A DNA stretch of 64,000 nt from Bifidobacterium aquikefiri (GTDB lineage Bacteria > Actinomycetota > Actinomycetes > Actinomycetales > Bifidobacteriaceae), in assembly GCF_002259795.1 (NCBI RefSeq), contig NZ_MWXA01000005.1, positions 558,001 through 622,000 of the forward strand, given 5' to 3'. A model generated the notes under the pieces. The model ran no database searches, had not been told where the DNA came from, and saw nothing but the letters and a program-made list of their open reading frames with translations. The number at the start of each line of letters is the position of its first letter. Positions within the stretch are counted from its first letter, which is position 1. Shown one piece after another: positions 58,851-64,000 of this stretch. The position numbers and the translations under genes are program-made.

Positions 58851-60410
58851 TTGGGGAAGAAAGTTGTGGTCGTAGGAGCCGGCATCGGTGGATTGTCGGC
58901 AGCCATTCGTTTGCAGCATGCGGGATATTCGGTTGAAATCTATGAGAAGCAAAGCATGCCCGGTGGCAAGATGCATCAGATTCATGAGCAGGGCTTTACT
59001 TTTGACGTTGGCCCAACGATCGTGATGATGCCCTCGATCTATCAGGATATATTCCGTCTCTGCGGCCGCAACCCAGATGACTACATTCCCATGACGCGTC
59101 TTGATCCGATGTATGAGGTCTTCTTCGAAGGTAGTCCGATGCGTCACTATGCGATCAACAACACTCTCCCTGATCTGATGAAGATGGTTGAGAGCAAGGG
59201 GCCCGAAAATGCCAAGGGTTTCCTTGACTATCTCAGCGTCATCCATACACGTTATCAGGTGGCGTATCAGCACTTCATCACAAGGCCTTTCCGTCATCGA
59301 CGTGATATGTACAACCCATACATGCTCGTTCAGGCGATGAAGCTCAAGACCTTCGACAGTGCCGATCACATGATGGCAAAGTTCATGTCCGACAAAGACC
59401 TGCAACGCATGCTGAGTTTTCAGACCCTATATATCGGTGTATCGCCTGCCAACGGCCCTTCGCTCTACAACATCATTCCGATGATTGAGCTGCTCTATGG
59501 TATCTGGTTCATCAAGGGTGGCATGCATACCATGGCCGAGCAGATGGCCAGACTGTTCGAAGAAATCGGCGGAAAAATCCACTACAACGCTGATGTTCAG
59601 AGCATAGTGACGTCCTCTGGCAGCAATCAGGGCAAGAGTCCGTCCACGCCCGATACCACCGGAAAGCCCGAGGTCAAGGGCATCGAGATTGATGGCAGGC
59701 TTGTCAAGTCTCCATACGTGGTTTGCAACGCCGACTTTCCTTACGCGATGAAGCATCTCATCGACAACCCCAAGGTGCGGGGAAAGTATTCACCGAAGAA
59801 GATCGACAAGATGGACTATTCATGCTCATGCCTGGTGTTCTATTGGGGGGTGAAGGGCACGTATGACAAGCTTTCGACACATAATTTCGTAATTTCGTCA
59901 CAGTACGACGAGAATCTGCGCAGTATCTTCGACGGCACCGAAATTCAACAGCCTTCGATATATCTGCATATTCCGACTCAGACCGATGCGAGCATGGCTC
60001 CAGACGGCATGTCCGCCTTCTATGCGCTGGTCCCTATCTCCGAGCTGGGAACGGCCCGGTACGAGTGGAACGAACAGACCGTGGAGCTCTATCGCAATAA
60101 GGTAATGGATGCACTCACACAACTCCTGGGACTCGAAAGACTCAAGGAAGACATTGTATTCGAAAAGGTGTTTACACCTCATGACTTCGCACACGAGTTC
60201 AATGCATATCGAGGTGCCACCTTCGGACTTCAGCCAACCCTGTTGCAGAGCAATCACTGGCGACCACAGGCAAAAGCCAAGCATTGCAAGGGATTATATT
60301 TCACAGGCAGCAGCACGCATCCAGGTGCAGGCGTGCCAATCGTGATGCAAAGCGGTAAAATCTGTGCGGAAGAACTGCGACGTGACGAGAAAGGCGACAC
60401 TTTTGAGTGA
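58851..60410 (+). CDS. crtN: CrtN-like 4,4'-diapophytoene (dehydrosqualene) desaturase
   Basis: FAD-dependent desaturase that introduces conjugated double bonds into a colourless C30 (or C40) precursor. The Rossmann motif VVGAGIGGLSAAIR, the CrtN-like FTFDVGPTIVMMPSIYQDIF, LSFQTLYIGVSPANGPSLYNII, IKGGMHTMAEQMARLF, MDYSCSCLVFYWGVK and the C-terminal GSSTHPGAGVPIVM are all present; overall it resembles Staphylococcus CrtN more than C40 CrtI as I recall them. 519 residues. Start is a TTG at 58851 following GGGGA. First gene of a three-gene overlapping operon. Confidence 0.88.
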   Translation: MGKKVVVVGAGIGGLSAAIRLQHAGYSVEIYEKQSMPGGKMHQIHEQGFTFDVGPTIVMMPSIYQDIFRLCGRNPDDYIPMTRLDPMYEVFFEGSPMRHYAINNTLPDLMKMVESKGPENAKGFLDYLSVIHTRYQVAYQHFITRPFRHRRDMYNPYMLVQAMKLKTFDSADHMMAKFMSDKDLQRMLSFQTLYIGVSPANGPSLYNIIPMIELLYGIWFIKGGMHTMAEQMARLFEEIGGKIHYNADVQSIVTSSGSNQGKSPSTPDTTGKPEVKGIEIDGRLVKSPYVVCNADFPYAMKHLIDNPKVRGKYSPKKIDKMDYSCSCLVFYWGVKGTYDKLSTHNFVISSQYDENLRSIFDGTEIQQPSIYLHIPTQTDASMAPDGMSAFYALVPISELGTARYEWNEQTVELYRNKVMDALTQLLGLERLKEDIVFEKVFTPHDFAHEFNAYRGATFGLQPTLLQSNHWRPQAKAKHCKGLYFTGSSTHPGAGVPIVMQSGKICAEELRRDEKGDTFE

Positions 60411-61494
60411 TGGCCAGGATGGCAGCCACGGCAATGCTGCGAGCGATACAAAAAAGCTAGTCACACCCGCTTTTTCCGAACCACATGACTCGCATTCCCC
60501 GTCAGTTTCACTGGAACAGTCGTTCAAGGCAGCTTGCTCGATCATGCAGACTGAGGCAGTGAGCTTTTATCAGGCATTCAGGGGACTGCCGGAAGATCGC
60601 TTCAAGGCAGTGGCAGCGGTCTACGCGTTCTGCCGCTACGCCGACGATCTCGTAGATGAGGGAGGCAGTGCCGCTCTTCCTCAGCTCGACGATCTGGAGG
60701 GTTCAGTTCGCTCGCTGTTTGAGCAGACACGATCCCGCGATACCCGAATCAGCACGGCCGACGACGCTTTCCACGACAATGATTCCAGACAGCAAAAGCC
60801 CAAGGCGACCATGGCACCCACGCTCCCGTGGTGGCCAGCATTTGTCGCCAGCATCCGCAGATTTGGGGTGCAGGAGCAAGGACTTCTGATGCAGATTCAA
60901 GGTCAGAGAATGGATGCGGACTTCCATGACATCGAGACCACTGCCGAACTCATCGAATATTCACGCCTGGTCGCAGGTTCGGTGGGTATTGTATTGGTTC
61001 CGATTCTCGTGAACGACATGAACGGCATTCACGATTTAGGCTTCATGCAGGCATGCGAGGAATTGGGCATAGCAATGCAGATCACCAATATTTTGCGTGA
61101 TGTCGGAGAGGATATCCGCAAACGCAATCGTGTCTACATTCCTCACGATCTACTTGAAGCCCATGGCATCACACGAAATCTTCTTAGCTCACTCGCTCAG
61201 GAGAATGTGAGTACGCAGCGTATCGTGATACCAGAGGCATTTGTGTCTCTCTGGGAGCGGCTTGCCACTCTTGCGGATCGGTATTACCTGCCGTATGAAC
61301 GTCATATCGACAGCTTCCACAAGTCAGCTCGCGTGCCCCTCATCACAGCGGCAAAGCTCTATCAGGCGATAGAACAGGCAGTTCGGGATCAATCGTATGA
61401 CTGCTTCACCAGGCGCTGCTATACCAGCAAGGCAACACGTCTCCGCATCGTTACACAAATACAGCTACGGGAGAAGGCACTATGGAAAATTTAG
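60403..61494 (+). CDS. crtM: CrtM/CrtB-like squalene/phytoene synthase
   Basis: Condenses two prenyl diphosphates (FPP to C30 dehydrosqualene, or GGPP to C40 phytoene). The two Asp-rich motifs are intact: CRYADDLVDE and NILRDVGEDIRKRNRVYIP, plus SRLVAGSVGIVLVPIL. A linker of about 40 residues (TRSRDTRISTADDAFHDNDS and on) is inserted after the first motif. The frame opens at GTG 60364; I prefer TTG 60403 (LSDGQDG), which follows AAAGG and overlaps the crtN stop by 8 bases. Chain length is inferred from the CrtN-like partner. Confidence 0.85.
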   Translation: MSDGQDGSHGNAASDTKKLVTPAFSEPHDSHSPSVSLEQSFKAACSIMQTEAVSFYQAFRGLPEDRFKAVAAVYAFCRYADDLVDEGGSAALPQLDDLEGSVRSLFEQTRSRDTRISTADDAFHDNDSRQQKPKATMAPTLPWWPAFVASIRRFGVQEQGLLMQIQGQRMDADFHDIETTAELIEYSRLVAGSVGIVLVPILVNDMNGIHDLGFMQACEELGIAMQITNILRDVGEDIRKRNRVYIPHDLLEAHGITRNLLSSLAQENVSTQRIVIPEAFVSLWERLATLADRYYLPYERHIDSFHKSARVPLITAAKLYQAIEQAVRDQSYDCFTRRCYTSKATRLRIVTQIQLREKALWKI

Positions 61495-62984
61495 TGAGTC
61501 TGGCCATTTCACTGGCATACATTCTGCTGGTTCTGGGCCTGGCAACTCTCGTTGCACATATTCAGGGGGGCCGCAGTGAATACTCCCGCAAACTTGTGCA
61601 TGTCATGGTTGGCAACTGGGTGTTCATCACACCTTTCTTCACATCGCTCTGGGCGGTTGCATTGGTGCCCTTAACCTTTATTGTTGTGAACGCGCTGAGC
61701 ATCCGCTTCCATTTCTTCAAGGCTATGGGACGAGAGCATGAAAATCTTGGCACGGTCTACTATGCGTTCAGCATGTTCGTTCTCAGTTCCGCTGCATTCC
61801 TGCTTGGCTGGAGAGAACTCGCGTTCATCGGTCTGCTCACCATGGCGTATGGCGATGGCTTCGCTTCGTTGGTCGGCAGGCGTTGGGGCAAGCATCATCC
61901 GTTCTCCTTTGCGCGGGAGAAATCACTTGAAGGCAGCGTGACCGTTGCCATTACTGCCTTTATCGTCTCGTTGGCATGCGTTGCACTGGTTCGGGAATTA
62001 CATGATGAAACAAAAACGATGAATCGCGCCTGGGAATTCGGCATGAGCGCATCCTTTGCCATCTTTGTGACAGAATCGGTACTTATCGCACTCGCCACAG
62101 CGATATTTGCCGCCTTCGTCGAACTCACGGGAAAGAACGGATGCGATAACCTCTCAGTCCCGATATGCACCGGTGTGTTCGCATCACTCCTGCTGCGTTA
62201 TGGATCTGTTGGCATGACTGTATATTTGCTGGTTGCATTAGGCATTCTGATCTATGCATATCAGAAATCGGCAATCACGGCAGATGGGATCGTTGCTGCC
62301 GAGCTTACTGCTGCCACGCTCTATGCCTTCTCTTCGATCTGGGTGGCTGCGAGCCTTCTGCTCTTTTTCATCGCTGGATCTCTCGTATCGAAGATCAGCA
62401 ACTCCACGAAGAAGCGTGGTGAATGTCGTCAGGGAGATGCGGGCGCAAGAAATTGGAAGCAGGTGCTGTGCAACTCGCTGCCGGCATGCGTTGCACTCTG
62501 GCTGGCACATTTCTCGCATAACACGAATACTGCTGCACTCATCTGCTTCAGCGTCTTTGCAGCTGCGTGCGCCGACACCTTCTCGTCCGAGATTGGCATG
62601 CTGAGCCGCGGCAAAGTGCTCAATCTGATCAACATGAGGCCAGTTCCCAATGGAACATCAGGCGGCGTGACATTGCTAGGCATTGCCGCAGGCATGGCGG
62701 GAAGCGCCCTGCTTGCCATTCCTAGCGCAGGTCAATATGGAATTCGTGGCTTCCTCTTCGTTCTCGTTCTTGGGTTCTTCGGAACTCTCATCGATAGCGC
62801 ATTGGGTTCGACCATCCAGCAACGTTTTGCTGACAAGCATGGCCAGCTTATGGATGCTCCAGCGTATCCAAGGCAGCGTGCAGTGGTGGGCATCGCGTAT
62901 GCCAGCAACAACGTAGTCAACATGCTCAGCCTTATTCTCATATGCATTTTCGCGTACTTCCTCAAAGGTCTCGTTGTCCCCTGA
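61482..62984 (+). CDS. VTE5-VTE6 fusion: prenyl alcohol kinase plus prenyl-phosphate kinase (DUF92)
   Basis: 500-residue polytopic membrane protein made of two families. Residues 1 to about 225 match the dolichol/phytol/farnesol kinase (SEC59/VTE5, COG0170) family: SEYSRKLVHVMVGNWVFI, AYGDGFASLVGRRWGKHHPF and AREKSLEGSVTVAITAF. Residues about 240-500 match DUF92/VTE6 (COG1836): CADTFSSEIGMLSRGKVLNL, PNGTSGGVTLLGIAAGMAGS, LIDSALGSTIQQ and YASNNVVNMLS. VTE5 uses CTP to make prenyl phosphate and VTE6 makes the diphosphate. It overlaps crtM by 13 bases, so it should supply that synthase with substrate. Confidence 0.85.
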   Translation: MENLVSLAISLAYILLVLGLATLVAHIQGGRSEYSRKLVHVMVGNWVFITPFFTSLWAVALVPLTFIVVNALSIRFHFFKAMGREHENLGTVYYAFSMFVLSSAAFLLGWRELAFIGLLTMAYGDGFASLVGRRWGKHHPFSFAREKSLEGSVTVAITAFIVSLACVALVRELHDETKTMNRAWEFGMSASFAIFVTESVLIALATAIFAAFVELTGKNGCDNLSVPICTGVFASLLLRYGSVGMTVYLLVALGILIYAYQKSAITADGIVAAELTAATLYAFSSIWVAASLLLFFIAGSLVSKISNSTKKRGECRQGDAGARNWKQVLCNSLPACVALWLAHFSHNTNTAALICFSVFAAACADTFSSEIGMLSRGKVLNLINMRPVPNGTSGGVTLLGIAAGMAGSALLAIPSAGQYGIRGFLFVLVLGFFGTLIDSALGSTIQQRFADKHGQLMDAPAYPRQRAVVGIAYASNNVVNMLSLILICIFAYFLKGLVVP

Positions 62985-63014
62985 TCTTTAAAAGAAATAT
63001 TCGTCAACCGCGCG

Positions 63015-64000
63015 TTACTCCATGGCGATGCTCAGCACGGAACCATCGGGTAGATGCACCTCGGCATGCGGATGGGGATCGAGTTGGAGGTCAACGCTGA
63101 GCGTTTCCCCGTGCTCTCCCGCGGATTCGTACACGTAACGGCGGTTTTCCAACAGCGTTGACTTGGTACGTGCCTGTGCCAGCCATGGGTTGGCCTTGCG
63201 CATCTCAATCAGGGAGCGATAGATGCCAAACATGCGCGATTGGGATTCGCTCAGCTCATTGAACGGCTGAGGCTTGGCGGGGAACGCCGGACGCACTGCA
63301 TCGTCGCCACCGGGACGATCCTCCTTCACTCCGGTCATGCCAAGCTCGTCACCGTAATAGATCGACGGCACTCCCCCAACGCTGAACTGCACCACACATG
63401 CCAGAGCTGCCTTGTCGATGCCAACCTGGCTGGCAATGCGAGTCACATCATGATTGCCAATGAAGGTTTGGGGAGTGAACACATCCATGAATCCGTCATG
63501 ACGTTGAAGACACCAGTCAAGTTCGAAGAAATTCCCATCCTTCAAGGAACTCCATATTGCCTTCCAAAGCTCATACTGCGTCAGAGAATCAAAACCGCTC
63601 TCGCGAATAACGGTTGGATAATCTGCCTGAATTACCTCGCCCATAAACCAGACCTTCGGGAATTTCGTACGTACTTCAGGCAAGACATGCTGCCAGAAGT
63701 GAGTCTGTGTTGTATAGGCAGCGTCAAGTCTCCATGCGCCGATTCCCTTGGCGAGCCAGAATTCCATGACGTCACGAACCAGCTGTGCCACGCGTGGCGA
63801 GTCATGATTCAATTCCGGCAACGAGGCATGTCCTTCGAACTTTGCATAGTCAGGGTTGCCCTGATCGCTGCGCCTGATCGTGAACATATCCTGATCGTCA
63901 TGGCCCGCCAGAGCATTGCGGAAAGCGGGAAATCCGGTACCCACATGATTGAAAACTCCATCGAGCATCACGGTGATGCCACGCTCTCGGCAAGCTCGCA
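63015..64000 (-). CDS. GH13 alpha-amylase family enzyme, neopullulanase/cyclomaltodextrinase-like (5' end outside window)
   Basis: The frame runs off the right edge; the visible part begins RACRERGITVMLDGVFNHVG. Catalytic residues are seen: nucleophile Asp in GIGAWRLDAAY, acid/base Glu in WFMGEVIQ, and Asp in TFIGNHDVTRIASQ. Region VII SIYYGDELGMTGVKEDRPGGDDAVRPAFP is GH13_20/21-like. The C-terminal beta-domain is short. Intracellular hydrolysis of malto-oligosaccharides or pullulan fragments is likely. Only 30 bases separate it from the convergent kinase gene. Confidence 0.88.
   Translation of the reverse strand, partial: RACRERGITVMLDGVFNHVGTGFPAFRNALAGHDDQDMFTIRRSDQGNPDYAKFEGHASLPELNHDSPRVAQLVRDVMEFWLAKGIGAWRLDAAYTTQTHFWQHVLPEVRTKFPKVWFMGEVIQADYPTVIRESGFDSLTQYELWKAIWSSLKDGNFFELDWCLQRHDGFMDVFTPQTFIGNHDVTRIASQVGIDKAALACVVQFSVGGVPSIYYGDELGMTGVKEDRPGGDDAVRPAFPAKPQPFNELSESQSRMFGIYRSLIEMRKANPWLAQARTKSTLLENRRYVYESAGEHGETLSVDLQLDPHPHAEVHLPDGSVLSIAME

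Overview
The window looks like a chromosomal segment of a member of the Bifidobacteriaceae (Actinomycetota). I infer this from gene content and order, not from a search: an actinobacterial DapD, a CHAP hydrolase beside ftsEX, the block dacB-tilS-hpt-ftsH-folate enzyme-DUF3180, the block rpmE-prfA-prmC-tsaC-WecA/TagO-like transferase, and DEDDh oligoribonuclease beside guaB. Base composition looks moderate rather than very GC-rich. I do not assign a species.

Layout. 1-4762: a YtrA-like regulator tail with an ABC-2 ATPase/permease pair, then an AlbA_2/HATPase protein. 4836-8206: a deoxyinosine glycosylase facing a three-gene polar amino-acid ABC importer. 8452-14409: smpB, a CHAP cell-wall hydrolase, ftsX, a greatly extended ftsE, prfB and a tiny membrane protein. 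14565-25542: dapD, gltA, map, a PepO-type M13 peptidase, a second ssb, proS, a PIF1-like helicase and orn. 25694-31952: guaB and the rpmE-prfA-prmC-tsaC-transferase translation/envelope block. 32242-37676: tesB, ettA, a lone YkoE-type ECF S component and an amino-acid permease. 37903-42735: a ruined LacI repressor gene, an intracellular GH32 fructosidase, a degraded small ORF, a LacI-type operator pair and glycerate kinase, whose 3' end runs into a convergent tRNA (CAU). 42950-50047: DUF3180, a FolB-FolK fusion lacking key active-site residues, ftsH, hpt, tilS, dacB. 50097-57517: an ABC-2 exporter pair, two GT2 glycosyltransferases, an AI-2E/PerM permease and a TetR regulator. 57687-64000: an aldo/keto reductase, a carotenoid operon and the 3' part of a GH13 gene.

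Two things stand out. First, 58851-62984 is a tightly overlapping three-gene operon: a CrtN-like desaturase, a CrtM-like synthase, and a 500-residue membrane protein that fuses a VTE5-like (phytol/farnesol kinase) domain to a VTE6-like (DUF92, prenyl-phosphate kinase) domain. Together they could salvage free prenyl alcohol to prenyl diphosphate and turn it directly into a C30 (or C40) carotenoid; no prenyl-diphosphate synthase gene is nearby. Second, eight intergenic inverted-repeat elements of about 100-120 bp share the plan TTGtG-N10-AGTAT - about 53 bp - ATACT-N10-CaCAA. The arms are conserved within two subfamilies while the core is unrelated in sequence but almost fixed in length (53 bp in four elements, close to five helical turns).

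A third theme is decay: the FolB-FolK fusion has lost catalytic residues in both halves and the folE/folP genes expected beside it are absent, and the LacI gene beside the GH32 enzyme carries a frameshift, an in-frame stop and a missing C-terminus.
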